The notes beneath the pieces are model-generated. The model saw only the letters and a list, made by a program, of their open reading frames with translations, was not told where the DNA came from and did not search any database. Shown one piece after another: positions 13,447 to 21,030 of a stretch of 28,221 bases of DNA (positions within the stretch are counted from its first letter, which is position 1; each line of letters opens with the position of its first letter). Source of the DNA: RGIG8597 sp045133795 (GTDB lineage: Bacteria; Spirochaetota; GWE2-31-10); the NCBI GenBank assembly GCA_045133795.1, contig JBGUUT010000041.1, positions 1-28,221 of the forward strand. The letters are read 5' to 3'. The translations under genes and the position numbers were made by a program.

Positions 13447-14058
13447 ATGAGAAAGAAAATAATAGCATTAGCTGTTTTAGTGACGGTAATATCTTTATGC
13501 GGATGTGCTTTTTTGCAAAGCCGACTTCATGAGATAAAAGGAAGTATTTTAGGTAATCGATATAGTGCATATTTTTACACGAATAACGGTACAAAATTTA
13601 TGGAAATGTCCGGCTCAAATATCGGTTTTTCCAACAATGTCGTAAAAGAGAAATTGTATACCGGTGCAGAGAGAGTTCCGTCTCGGTCTTCTGTTATTAC
13701 GATTACAATAGACGGTCATCAGGTAGAATCATGCGGCAGTACCATAGTATTTGAAGAAGACGGGCTGAAACCAGATGTGGATTATAAAGTAGAAGAAATA
13801 AAATCTTCAGCAAACAGTTTGTTTGATATTAATATGATTGCCGGAGTGGTAAATAAATATAAAAATGTATTCGGAAAACCTGTCGTGGTGATTATTCAAA
13901 GTCAGTTGGGAGATCCGATATGTGCATACAGCGGAAAAAATGTTTATTGGGAAGTTTATAATGATTTGCCGAAAACTACAAAATTGATGATTGACGGAAA
14001 AGCTCTGTATGTTCACCGAGCAAATTTTCAAATTCTTGACAGTGAGTTGTTAAAGTAA
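13447..14058 (+). CDS. DUF5052-like lipoprotein
   Basis: 203 residues. The signal peptide MRKKIIALAVLVTVISLCGC ends in an LCGC lipobox, with lipidation predicted at Cys20. The mature part (KGSILGNRYSAYFYTNNGTK, then ITIDGHQVESCGSTIVFEEDG, then VVIIQSQLGDPICAYSGKN and DDLPK-like YNDLPKTTKLMIDGKALY, cited in part) resembles DUF5052 lipoproteins, whose function is unknown. It would be anchored to a membrane outside the cytoplasm. ATG 13447 follows AAGGAG. The gene is flanked on both sides by copies of the same REP palindrome (13285 and 14069) in the same orientation, so it forms a single-gene cassette between direct repeats. Confidence 0.7.
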   Translation: MRKKIIALAVLVTVISLCGCAFLQSRLHEIKGSILGNRYSAYFYTNNGTKFMEMSGSNIGFSNNVVKEKLYTGAERVPSRSSVITITIDGHQVESCGSTIVFEEDGLKPDVDYKVEEIKSSANSLFDINMIAGVVNKYKNVFGKPVVVIIQSQLGDPICAYSGKNVYWEVYNDLPKTTKLMIDGKALYVHRANFQILDSELLK

Positions 14059-14068
14059 AAAGATATGC

Positions 14069-14119
14069 GGTGTCAGACCTGTATTCAGTTTTAGTATAGA
14101 GGTCTGACACTTGTTTTTT
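14069..14119 (+). terminator. REP-type palindrome/terminator (copy 4)
   Basis: GGTGTCAGACCT (14069-14080) with AGGTCTGACAC (14100-14110), then TTGTTTTTT. It carries only the palindrome and T-run; the promoter half present in copies 1-3 is absent. It terminates the lipoprotein transcript. Confidence 0.75.
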
Positions 14120-14210
14120 ATGAGATTATGAGATTTAAAAAAAAGCAAAAAAGTGAAATATTTTGATTAAAATCGAGTATAAACATAACCACTAAAATAA
14201 AGGATGTTTT

Positions 14211-14999
14211 ATGGCAAAAGCACTTGTATTAAAAAAAGATATTTTATCGGCATTTAACGAATTAGGAATAAAAAAAGGGCAGACTGTCGAAGTGCATACT
14301 TCGTTGAGTAGTTTCGGCTTTGTTTGTGGCGGAGCTCAAATTGTGATAGAAGCTTTGCTTGAATCTGTCGGAGAAGAAGGTACAATTTTCATGCCGACAC
14401 AAACTTGGAAAAATCTTGACCCAAGTACAGGCGTTCACTGGGAAGAACCTGAAGAATGGTGGCAAATTATCAGAGATAACTGGCCGGCTTATGACAAGAA
14501 TATTACGCCCACAAACACAATGGGGGCTGTTGCCGAAATGTTTAGAAAATGGCCCGGAGCTTTAAGAAGCAATCATCCGGCACGTTCAGTTGCGGCATGG
14601 GGAAAACACGCAGAATATCTTACAGCTAATCATGATTTATCGAATATCTTCGGTGAAGGTTCTCCGATTGGAAAACTTTATGAACTTGACAGTTATGTTT
14701 TGCTTTTGGGAACCGGTTACGACAAAAATACATCAATTCACCTTGCCGATGTAAAAGCGGAATATCCGGGAAAACGTAATTGCGTTGAATATAGTGCGAT
14801 TATGGAAAACGGTGAGCGAGTTTGGAAACCATACGAAACGCTTTTTGTTGACGGAGAGGATTTTGAACAAATCGGTGAAGCATTTGAAAAAGAATGCACT
14901 GTGAAAAAAGTTAAAATCGGCGATGCGACCGTAAGATTTATGAAACAAAGGGAACTTGTAGATTTTGCCGTAAAGTGGATTGAAGCAAACAGAAAATAA
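14211..14999 (+). CDS. AAC(3)-family (aminoglycoside 3-N-acetyltransferase-like) protein
   Basis: 262 residues. Family signatures: DILSAFNELGIKKGQTVEVH (start of the fold, cited in part), VIEALLESVGEEGTIFMPTQ, SNHPARSVAAWGKHAE (H122) and LLGTGYDKNTSIHLAD (H177, E in the following strand). These fit the acetyl-CoA-dependent AAC(3)/YokD superfamily. Members acetylate the 3-amino group of aminoglycosides, but many chromosomal homologues have no proven resistance role. ATG 14211 follows AAAGGATG. The gene is one base before a small membrane protein gene, suggesting co-transcription. Whether it confers resistance cannot be told from sequence. Confidence 0.85.
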   Translation: MAKALVLKKDILSAFNELGIKKGQTVEVHTSLSSFGFVCGGAQIVIEALLESVGEEGTIFMPTQTWKNLDPSTGVHWEEPEEWWQIIRDNWPAYDKNITPTNTMGAVAEMFRKWPGALRSNHPARSVAAWGKHAEYLTANHDLSNIFGEGSPIGKLYELDSYVLLLGTGYDKNTSIHLADVKAEYPGKRNCVEYSAIMENGERVWKPYETLFVDGEDFEQIGEAFEKECTVKKVKIGDATVRFMKQRELVDFAVKWIEANRK

Positions 15000-15000
15000 G

Positions 15001-15441
15001 ATGAGTTTTATAAATCCTTTTGGTTTAATTTTTATGATTTTCATTATGATTCCGAATATAATTTTTGCAATCAAAGTGAAAGACGGTTTTGAAAATTGCA
15101 ATCAAAATAAAGTCGTTGAAATCTTAGAGCAAATCGGAAGATACGGCTGTTTTGCCTTTATGATATTTAATCTTCCGTTTTGCCATTTCGGTTTTCCAAG
15201 TAACGAGATTTTTGCACTTTATCTTATCGTAAATTCTATTTTGATTTTTGCCTATTGTATGATTTGGATTTTTCTGTTCAATAAAAATACGCTTTTTAAG
15301 GCAATTTCACTTTCTGTTTTGCCAAGCGTAATTTTTCTTTTTAGCGGGATTTTGAGCCGTGATATTTTATTGATAATCTCAGCATTGATTTTTGTACCTT
15401 GTCATATTTTTATCAGCTGTAAAAATTCTCTTACCCGATAA
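15001..15441 (+). CDS. Small multi-span membrane protein of unknown function
   Basis: 146 residues from ATG 15001, one base after the AAC(3)-like stop codon (TAAG-ATG); an in-frame TTG at 14980 would overlap the upstream gene and is less likely. Hydrophobic segments lie near residues 5-23, 45-65, 70-95, 100-120 and 123-140, so four or five membrane spans are likely. No family motif is recognised. It has no strong ribosome site of its own, so translation is probably coupled to the acetyltransferase gene. Its 3' end overlaps the convergent sfsA gene by 11 bp. Confidence 0.6.
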   Translation: MSFINPFGLIFMIFIMIPNIIFAIKVKDGFENCNQNKVVEILEQIGRYGCFAFMIFNLPFCHFGFPSNEIFALYLIVNSILIFAYCMIWIFLFNKNTLFKAISLSVLPSVIFLFSGILSRDILLIISALIFVPCHIFISCKNSLTR

Positions 15442-16135
15442 TCGCTTTTTCTACGAAAACCTCATCCGGCATCACGTGGCAACACAAAAACAAAACTTCC
15501 ACACCAGCGTCTTTTGCTTTTTGGAGTGTTGCTGCAAATTCCGGATGAGTGTTAGCATTTCCCCGAACTTCAGTTATACCTTCCATTTGAATGACAAATG
15601 CGATTTTGCAATTATAACCTTCTTGCTTTGCCGAAATTAATTCTTCCAAGTGCTTTACGCCACGTTCTGTGGGAGCGTCGGGAAAATATCCGATTCCATC
15701 AATTTCCAATGTACAACCTTTCACTTCCATCAAAAACTTTTCATTACCTTTTTCCATGTAAAAATCGATTCGAGATTTTCCGAAGGTAAATTCCGGTTTG
15801 ATAAAAGAATAATTTTGAGCCAGAAGCCATTCATGAGCGACTTTATTTGGAAGTTGGCTGTCAATGTTTACAAGTAATTTTCTTTGAGGATTTTCAGAAT
15901 CTTGCGGATAGATTTTTTCCACGGCAATCAAATCGAACTTTGTTTTCCGATTAGAATTTTCAGATTTTTCAAGATAAACCCTACATCCTGGAATCAAGAG
16001 CTCCTTGCAACGACCTGTATTTTTTACATGAACGATTTCTGTTTGATTTTCGGGCGTATTTTCAAGCTTTACATGAGCGATGAAACGATTGGGACGAGAA
16101 ATAAATGTTGCCGGAATAACAGAGGGATATTTCAT
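15431..16135 (-). CDS. sfsA: SfsA-family nucleic-acid-binding/nuclease protein
   Basis: 234 residues, the normal SfsA length. Signatures are RFIAHV near the N-terminus (OB-fold part), HVKNTGRCKELL, then the nuclease-like C-terminal part with RIDFYM, LMEVKGCTLE, YFPDAPTERGVKHLEEL and GITEVRGNANTHPEFAATL. Asp in RIDF and Glu-x-Lys in MEVKG form a PD-(D/E)xK-like triad. SfsA was first linked to sugar fermentation (maltose) gene expression in E. coli; it binds DNA, and the core has a nuclease fold. The gene is convergent with, and overlaps, the small membrane protein gene. ATG 16135 follows GGTGG. Confidence 0.93.
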   Translation of the reverse strand: MKYPSVIPATFISRPNRFIAHVKLENTPENQTEIVHVKNTGRCKELLIPGCRVYLEKSENSNRKTKFDLIAVEKIYPQDSENPQRKLLVNIDSQLPNKVAHEWLLAQNYSFIKPEFTFGKSRIDFYMEKGNEKFLMEVKGCTLEIDGIGYFPDAPTERGVKHLEELISAKQEGYNCKIAFVIQMEGITEVRGNANTHPEFAATLQKAKDAGVEVLFLCCHVMPDEVFVEKAIIG

Positions 16136-16357
16136 TTTATATCCACCATTCGAGAGTAAGTTCTCCGTGTGTCATAATTTTGTTCGATTTCTGCGGTTTT
16201 ATACATTTTTTATGTGTTACTCCTTGTTGTGATTTATTATTTTTATCCGGCTAAAGGTAATTTTCAATTTAGCTAAGTAACGTAGTTTCCTTATATAGAA
16301 AATTAAGCTTATAGAAAAGTGGTAATCCTTAAAATAAAGGAAATAAAGGGGAAATAA
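16136..16357. other. sfsA-RAYT intergenic region
   Basis: No gene is seen here. It must hold the sfsA promoter (minus strand), but no convincing -35/-10 pair stands out. The purine-rich stretch next to the palindrome (AAATAAAGG, GGGGAAATAAAGG) runs straight into the REP palindrome at 16358. Confidence 0.5.
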
Positions 16358-16400
16358 AGGGACAGACCTCTATGTTAAAATAGAATAGAGGTTTGTCCCT
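16358..16400. repeat. REP-type palindrome at the 3' end of the RAYT gene
   Basis: AGGGACAGACCTCTAT (16358-16373) and ATAGAGGTTTGTCCCT (16385-16400) are 16-bp arms with one mismatch and an 11-nt spacer. The last base is also the first base of the RAYT stop codon. Its inverted core differs at few positions from the GTGTCAGACC palindromes at 2923, 4859, 13285 and 14069. Close association with a RAYT gene is the classical REP arrangement. Confidence 0.88.
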
Positions 16401-16926
16401 CATTCTCCCGGCAAATAATCGCTCTCGGTAACATCCTCCCACAACTCATAAAAAGGATAATCTGCCGCCCGTTTAGCAAGCCCGGCTCGTACTGCATTTT
16501 CTTCGATGTATACAAAAACTCGCACCAAATCAGTCAAATCTTCGATAATTCTGCTAAAAAATCTGTCTTTCCAAGCACTTCCCTCAAAGGCAAAAGTTCT
16601 GTTTACCCATTGCGTGAAACGCTGCTTAATGTATTTCATAATTTCAGACAGATTTTCGTCTTTGTCGGGCTGAATTTCCATGTGAAAATGAGTGTCCAAA
16701 ATGCAAATATTTTTGATTTTCATTTTAAATTTTTTCGAGGCTGCGTGAATTAGTTCCAGCAGGCGTTTTTTGATTCTTGGGGTCATAGCAATTTGAACGA
16801 GTTTATGAAATTTGTTGCTTTCGCTCGGTATTTAACTGCGTTAAATACTTCATTCGCATATTTCATATGCTCATCGTTGCTTACGTGATAATACGCATTT
16901 TTCTTTAATTGTCGTGGTTTTCGCAT
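16400..16926 (-). pseudogene. REP-associated Y1-type transposase (RAYT/IS200-like), interrupted by a 55-bp insertion
   Basis: The intact C-terminal frame (16786 to 16400, 128 residues) has the HUH motif as THFHMEI (H33-F-H35 of that frame), KYIKQRFTQWVN (position of the usual catalytic Tyr; F57 or Y52 here), WKDRFFSRII and VYIEENAVRAGL, all typical of RAYTs. The N-terminus MRKPRQLKKNAYYHVSN is in another frame from ATG 16926 (after AAAGGAGC) and stops at 16783. Between them lies a 62-bp insertion: a 55-bp double-hairpin element plus one copy of a 7-bp flank. Deleting 62 bp joins HVSN to KFHKLVQIAMTPRIKKRL and gives one 154-residue frame of normal family layout. A -1 frameshift at the ATGA overlap would not restore the normal sequence. 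RAYTs act on REP palindromes, and this one is flanked by them at 16358, 17011 and 17165. Confidence 0.85.
16821..16875. mobile_element. 55-bp double-hairpin element inserted in the RAYT gene, 7-bp flanking duplication
   Basis: On the plus strand it has a first hairpin GTATTTAAC-TGC-GTTAAATAC, a linker TTCATTC, a second hairpin GCATAT-TTC-ATATGC and an end TCATC. GTTGCTT occurs directly on both sides (16814-16820 and 16876-16882), as a target-site duplication would. Precise removal restores the RAYT frame. The same frame of conserved linkers with different paired arms is seen twice at 28091-28200. It encodes no protein, so any movement would depend on enzymes supplied in trans. Confidence 0.75.
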
Positions 16927-17010
16927 AATTTCAGCTCCTTTTACATTACAGTTAGATTGCTGAAAATCATATTGCTCATTTATTTTACATTATATATACA
17001 TTTAGACTCG

Positions 17011-17050
17011 GGGAATAGACCTTTATCTTAAAATAGAATATGGGTTGGTA
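17011..17050. repeat. Degraded REP palindrome upstream of the RAYT gene
   Basis: GGGAATAGACCTTTAT, then the conserved spacer TTAAAATAGAATA and a decayed right arm GGGTTGGTAC. It aligns with the palindromes at 16358 and 17165 but can no longer form the full stem. It lies about 85 bp before the RAYT start. Confidence 0.6.
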
Positions 17051-17164
17051 CTGATAATATTTAATGGAGTTTTGTTTGTATTGGTAAGAATATAATTACA
17101 TTAATTAATTTTAGAAGGTAGTGTTATGAGTGATGATTTTAACAGAATAAGTACCAATAATTAA

Positions 17165-17207
17165 AGGGACAGACCTCTATGTTAAAATAGAATAGAGGTC
17201 TGTCCCT
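17165..17207. repeat. Perfect REP palindrome
   Basis: AGGGACAGACCTCTAT (17165-17180) and ATAGAGGTCTGTCCCT (17192-17207) are perfect 16-bp arms around an 11-nt spacer. The element is identical to the one at 16358 apart from one arm base. It lies between the RAYT pseudogene and the rnfB terminator. A 12-codon frame with its own ribosome site (AGAAGG 17113-17118, ATG 17126) ends exactly at its left edge. Confidence 0.92.
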
Positions 17208-17221
17208 ATTACCGAAGCCAT

Positions 17222-17255
17222 AATAAAACAAGTGGATTTATCCCCTTGTTTTATT
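17222..17255 (-). terminator. rnf operon terminator
   Basis: AATAAAACAAG (17222-17232) pairs with CTTGTTTTATT (17245-17255), an 11-bp stem overlapping the rnfB stop codon. In the minus direction it ends in TTTTATTAT, a modest U-rich tail. It marks the end of the six-gene rnf operon. Confidence 0.6.
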
Positions 17256-18054
17256 AACTCATCTTTAAAATAATATGTCTCGGACATTTCTCTGCACATT
17301 TTCCGCAAGATGTACAAAGTTCCGGATTTATTTTAGCCAGATTGTTTTCTACGGTTATGGCTTGAGCCTCACAGTTTTTGACACAGATTTTACAGCCGAT
17401 ACAGCCGACTTCACATGCAACACGCACGTTTTTACCGTGTTCGGGTGATGAACATTGCACGGAATATTTTGCTGTTTCCGGAACTATTTCTATCAAACCG
17501 TTAGGACAAACTTTTGCACAGGCTCCGCAACCGATACATAAATCTCTGCTTACAACAGCTACGCCGTTTATTATATTAATGGCGTTTTCGTTACAAACTT
17601 TTGTACAAGAGCCAAAACCTAAACAGCCGATAGTACAAAGCTTAGAGCCACGTCCCGGAACAACTGAAACTTTTCTGCAATCGGTAATTCCGTGATAATC
17701 ATATTTTAATTTTGTTTTATCACAAGTTCCTGCACAGTGAACAACAGCGACTTTTCGGACTGCTTTTTCTGCGGTCTGTCCGACAACAGAAGCAATTTGT
17801 TCGTGATTGGAAAATGCGGCGGCACATGCTGTGATAGGAGCTTGTCCGGTTACGATAGCGGCAGCTAAAGCGTCACAGCCGGTAAAACCACATCCGCCGC
17901 AGTTGCTTCCGGGCAAAAGGTCACGTACACCGCGAACTCTCGGGTCTTCTTTTACTGCCAGAAGTTTTCCTGCAATTCCCAAAATTATACCTATTATTAA
18001 TCCTGTAATGCCTACAACAAGCATTGCGTTTAAAATCGGAAGAAAAAATGTCAT
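17254..18054 (-). CDS. rnfB: Rnf complex ferredoxin-like subunit RnfB
   Basis: 266 residues. One N-terminal membrane helix (~8-30) precedes the RnfB [4Fe-4S] motif with C52, C55, C60 and C77. Then come CxxxC-type groups at C140/C144/C150/C154, C173/C176/C179/C183, C218/C221/C224/C228 and C247/C250/C253/C257, so about four ferredoxin-type clusters follow. This multi-cluster RnfB is the type found in anaerobes, where it takes electrons from reduced ferredoxin into the Rnf complex. Extra cysteines C107, C111 and C126 are also typical of the long form. It is the last gene of the operon, 9 bp after rnfA, and ends at a terminator hairpin. Confidence 0.95.
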   Translation of the reverse strand: MTFFLPILNAMLVVGITGLIIGIILGIAGKLLAVKEDPRVRGVRDLLPGSNCGGCGFTGCDALAAAIVTGQAPITACAAAFSNHEQIASVVGQTAEKAVRKVAVVHCAGTCDKTKLKYDYHGITDCRKVSVVPGRGSKLCTIGCLGFGSCTKVCNENAINIINGVAVVSRDLCIGCGACAKVCPNGLIEIVPETAKYSVQCSSPEHGKNVRVACEVGCIGCKICVKNCEAQAITVENNLAKINPELCTSCGKCAEKCPRHIILKMS

Positions 18055-18063
18055 GTCATCTCC

Positions 18064-18648
18064 TTAAACAATTCCAGCAAAACCGGTAAATGCAATTGCC
18101 ATAAGTCCGGAAATCAATAATACACACGGAGTCCCGCGAAAAACTTTCGGAATTGATTCACAATTTTCTGTTTTTTCACGTATACCTGCCATTAAAACGA
18201 TTGCGATAGTAAAACCTAAAGCCGAACAAAAGCCGTAAGCAACACTTCTCGGTAATCCGAAACCGTTTTGAATGTTAGATAATGCAACACCCAATACTGC
18301 ACAATTGGTAGTAATCAACGGCAGGAATACTCCCAAGCTTTTATATAATGTCGGGCTGGTTTTCTTTAAAATCATTTCTACAAGCTGAACAAGTGCGGCA
18401 ATAACTATGATAAATACGATAGTTTGCAAATAATTCAATCCCAACGGAACAAGGATGTAATTAAAAATTATCCAAGTGAAAATACTTGCGATTGTAATAA
18501 CGAAAATTACTGCAGCTCCCATTCCGGCTGCTGTTTTTGTATTTTTTGATACACCCAAAAACGGACAGAGTCCTAAAAATTGACTTAATACGACATTATT
18601 TATCAAAGCACTGCTGATAAGTATGAGTCCTAATTTCTGTAATAACAT
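18064..18648 (-). CDS. rnfA: Rnf complex membrane subunit RnfA
   Basis: 194 residues with six predicted membrane helices, the standard RnfA/NqrE size. FLGLCPFLGVSKN (C28) and LITTNCAVLGVAL (C116) carry the two cysteines that, with the pair in RnfE, hold the intramembrane [2Fe-2S] cluster. It takes part in electron transfer coupled to Na+ or H+ transport. The start overlaps the rnfE stop by one base (TAATG), implying coupled translation. rnfB follows after 9 bp. Confidence 0.95.
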   Translation of the reverse strand: MLLQKLGLILISSALINNVVLSQFLGLCPFLGVSKNTKTAAGMGAAVIFVITIASIFTWIIFNYILVPLGLNYLQTIVFIIVIAALVQLVEMILKKTSPTLYKSLGVFLPLITTNCAVLGVALSNIQNGFGLPRSVAYGFCSALGFTIAIVLMAGIREKTENCESIPKVFRGTPCVLLISGLMAIAFTGFAGIV

Positions 18649-19340
18649 TATTTAGCCTCCTTATTTTTTTCGGGACAAAAACCGCTGCAACCGCAACTCA
18701 AACTGCATGAAGCACAATTTTCAGTTTCTGATAATGTTTTTGCGCCTTTTTTCTTCATTTTAACTGCATTTTGAATTGCCGTAAGTGCCGCTAATACAAA
18801 GAATGCACCGGGAGCCATTACAAAGATGGTAAAACGAGGGAACGCTTGCGGTAAAATCGTAATGCCGAATATTTGACCGGCACCGAGTATTTCACGGAAC
18901 ATTCCGATGATTGTAAGTCCGGCAGTAAATCCGAGCCCCATTCCGATTCCGTCACATATTGATAATAACGGAGTGTTTTTTGAGGCATACGCTTCCGCAC
19001 GTCCTAAGATAATACAGTTTACAACGATTAACGGAATGTAGATTCCGAGAGCTTCGTTTAATGAAAAAAAGTATGCTTTTAGTACCATTTGCACAATAGT
19101 AACAAATGAAGCTACGATAACGATAAACGCCGGCATTCGTACCTTTTCCGGGATTGCCTTGCGTAAGAGTGAAATCATAAAGTTTGACATTATAAGAACG
19201 GCTGTAGTCGTCAATCCCATGCCGGCTCCGTTGATGGCGGAAGTAGTAACGGCAAGAGTCGGACACATTCCGAGCATTAATACAAATGTCGGATTTTCTT
19301 TTATCAGTCCGTTATATACACGTTCTGCGTATTTGTTCAT
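18648..19340 (-). CDS. rnfE: Rnf complex membrane subunit RnfE with a Cys-rich C-terminal tail
   Basis: 230 residues with about six membrane helices. LMLGMCPTLAV (C26) and IVVNCIILGRAEA (C109) supply the other half of the intramembrane [2Fe-2S] site shared with RnfA. After the last helix there is a polar tail with five cysteines in 14 residues (C209, C212, C216, C218, C222: ENCASCSLSCGCSGFC). Tails of this sort occur in some anaerobe RnfE proteins; its role is unknown. The gene overlaps rnfG by 4 bp and rnfA by 1 bp. Confidence 0.95.
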   Translation of the reverse strand: MNKYAERVYNGLIKENPTFVLMLGMCPTLAVTTSAINGAGMGLTTTAVLIMSNFMISLLRKAIPEKVRMPAFIVIVASFVTIVQMVLKAYFFSLNEALGIYIPLIVVNCIILGRAEAYASKNTPLLSICDGIGMGLGFTAGLTIIGMFREILGAGQIFGITILPQAFPRFTIFVMAPGAFFVLAALTAIQNAVKMKKKGAKTLSETENCASCSLSCGCSGFCPEKNKEAK

Positions 19341-20014
19341 TTTTCCTCCTGATTTTTCAGAATATCACTGAAACCGATTTGTTTTTCTGCCAGACTTTTT
19401 GCATAACAGAGTCCGGCATTGACAGCTTCAACGACAGCATGTGTAGAAATTGTGGCACCGCTTAATGCATCTACATCGCCGTCTGTTTTCGGAGTATTTT
19501 TGTCACGGTTTTTAATGTATTTAAAAGATTCTGCTTTTTTATTTTTAAAGTCATTTTTAAAGAAATCTTCTTTAATATTTAATCCCAGCCCCGGTGATTC
19601 ACTTACAGCAAGGAATTCGATTCCGGTTGTAGTTCCGTCAAATCTGTATCCGAGCAGGAAAATAATATCGCCGCTGTAACCGATTGAAGAATTGATACGC
19701 ATTACATAACCTATGCCGTTTTCATTTTCATCGAATGCAATTTTAGTATCTTCAATTCTAATTTTTTTAAAACCGTTTTCACGCAAAACATCTTCCGGTG
19801 CAACAATAGAAAATTCTTTCGGAATGGCATTAAAATTGTGAGCTCCGGGAATTACGGCAGATAAAGCTTTATTTTCAGCCTTTTTACCGGCGATTTCGAT
19901 AGGTTTTTTTGTAATCTCATAAACCGCACCGAGACACAACGCTGCAAAAATTGTTATCAAACATAATAAAGAGGCATCAATAAAAATCGTTTTGGTTGTA
20001 TTTTTATTTTCCAT
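19337..20014 (-). CDS. rnfG: Rnf complex FMN-binding subunit RnfG
   Basis: 225 residues: one N-terminal membrane helix (~10-33), then an extracytoplasmic FMN-binding domain. The motif DALSGATISTHAVVEAV gives the covalent FMN attachment site at Thr188 of SGAT. The PGLGLNI segment is also family-typical. RnfG relays electrons through its FMN on the outer face of the membrane. It overlaps rnfD by 11 bp and rnfE by 4 bp, as in a tightly coupled operon. The length is normal. Confidence 0.94.
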   Translation of the reverse strand: MENKNTTKTIFIDASLLCLITIFAALCLGAVYEITKKPIEIAGKKAENKALSAVIPGAHNFNAIPKEFSIVAPEDVLRENGFKKIRIEDTKIAFDENENGIGYVMRINSSIGYSGDIIFLLGYRFDGTTTGIEFLAVSESPGLGLNIKEDFFKNDFKNKKAESFKYIKNRDKNTPKTDGDVDALSGATISTHAVVEAVNAGLCYAKSLAEKQIGFSDILKNQEEK

Positions 20015-21017
20015 TTATTTGTCTCCCTTTTTTAGAAAGTCCGAAAGCTACGGGAATAGTTATTTTTTCGATTAACGGAACAAGCATATTACAGAAAATA
20101 ATTGCGTATGAAACACCTTCTGCGTTGTTGCCGAAAAGTCTGAATACTGCCGTAACTATACCTAAACATATTCCGAATACGATTTTACCCATAGGTGTAA
20201 TAGGGCAGGTTACATAATCTGTAGCCATAAAAAAGGCTCCCAATATCAAACCGCCGCCGCATAATTGACGAGCTATTCCCGTAAAATCCGGTGTTCCCGT
20301 TTTTACCAAGTTGGCAATAAGTACGAATATGGCGAAAGATAAAATATAAGTAAGCGGAATTCTCAAGCTGATAACTTTGCGAATCAAAAGATATAATGCA
20401 CCGAGTAATAAAAATAAAATGCTTGTTTCCCCGATAACTCCTCCGGTAAATCCGAAGAACATATCAAATAAAGTTGGTAAATCAGTAGATGTTTCGGCAT
20501 TTTTTATTACGGCAAGCGGTGTGGCGGATGACAGTCCGTCGACGGAAGCCGCACCTAACCAAAAATTTGAAGATGCAGTTTTGACAGAAAATGATGTCAT
20601 TGGACCTGCAAAACATATTAGCAGAAAACAACGTGCTGCTAAAGCCGGATTCATGAAGTTATTTCCCAGGCCGCCGAAAAGTTCTTTTACTACGATAATA
20701 GCGAAAAAACCTCCGATAATAGGAATCCACAACGGAATAGTTGACGGAAAGTTCATACCGAGCAATAAGCCGGTTACGATTGCACTGCATTCATAAGCGG
20801 CTCTTTTTTTTTCGGCTAATCTAAAATATAATAATTCGGCGGCCTGGCAGCTTATTACAGAAATTGCAAGTACTACCAATGCACGCAAGCCGAACCAATA
20901 TACGCTGAAAAGGCATGACGGCATTAATGCCAATGCAACATCTCGCATTATAGAAGCCGTAGTAACACGGCTGCGAATGTGAGGCGAAGATGATACGTGA
21001 TATAATTGTTCACTCAT
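20004..21017 (-). CDS. rnfD: Rnf complex membrane subunit RnfD
   Basis: 337 residues with about nine to ten membrane helices. DGLSSATPLAV (Thr166) is the covalent FMN attachment motif S-x-T. GGLGNNFMNPALAARCFL and the late YVTCPITPMGK loop are signature regions. It pairs with RnfG in electron transfer coupled to ion translocation. It starts 14 bp after rnfC ends and overlaps rnfG by 11 bp. The start ATG 21017 is preceded by AGGAG. Confidence 0.95.
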   Translation of the reverse strand: MSEQLYHVSSSPHIRSRVTTASIMRDVALALMPSCLFSVYWFGLRALVVLAISVISCQAAELLYFRLAEKKRAAYECSAIVTGLLLGMNFPSTIPLWIPIIGGFFAIIVVKELFGGLGNNFMNPALAARCFLLICFAGPMTSFSVKTASSNFWLGAASVDGLSSATPLAVIKNAETSTDLPTLFDMFFGFTGGVIGETSILFLLLGALYLLIRKVISLRIPLTYILSFAIFVLIANLVKTGTPDFTGIARQLCGGGLILGAFFMATDYVTCPITPMGKIVFGICLGIVTAVFRLFGNNAEGVSYAIIFCNMLVPLIEKITIPVAFGLSKKGRQINGK

Positions 21018-21030
21018 TTATTTTCTCCTG

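Noticed and set aside
13447..14058. Lipoprotein as part of the restriction system
   Set aside because: It has a signal peptide and its own terminator and promoter repeats on both sides, so it is likely an independent cassette.
14211..14999. A proven aminoglycoside resistance gene
   Set aside because: It is a family match only; many chromosomal AAC(3)-like proteins have no shown resistance activity.
16400..16786. Functional programmed -1 frameshift in the RAYT gene
   Set aside because: The ATGA overlap allows it, but the fused product would contain the hairpin element; excision of 62 bp explains the frame break better.
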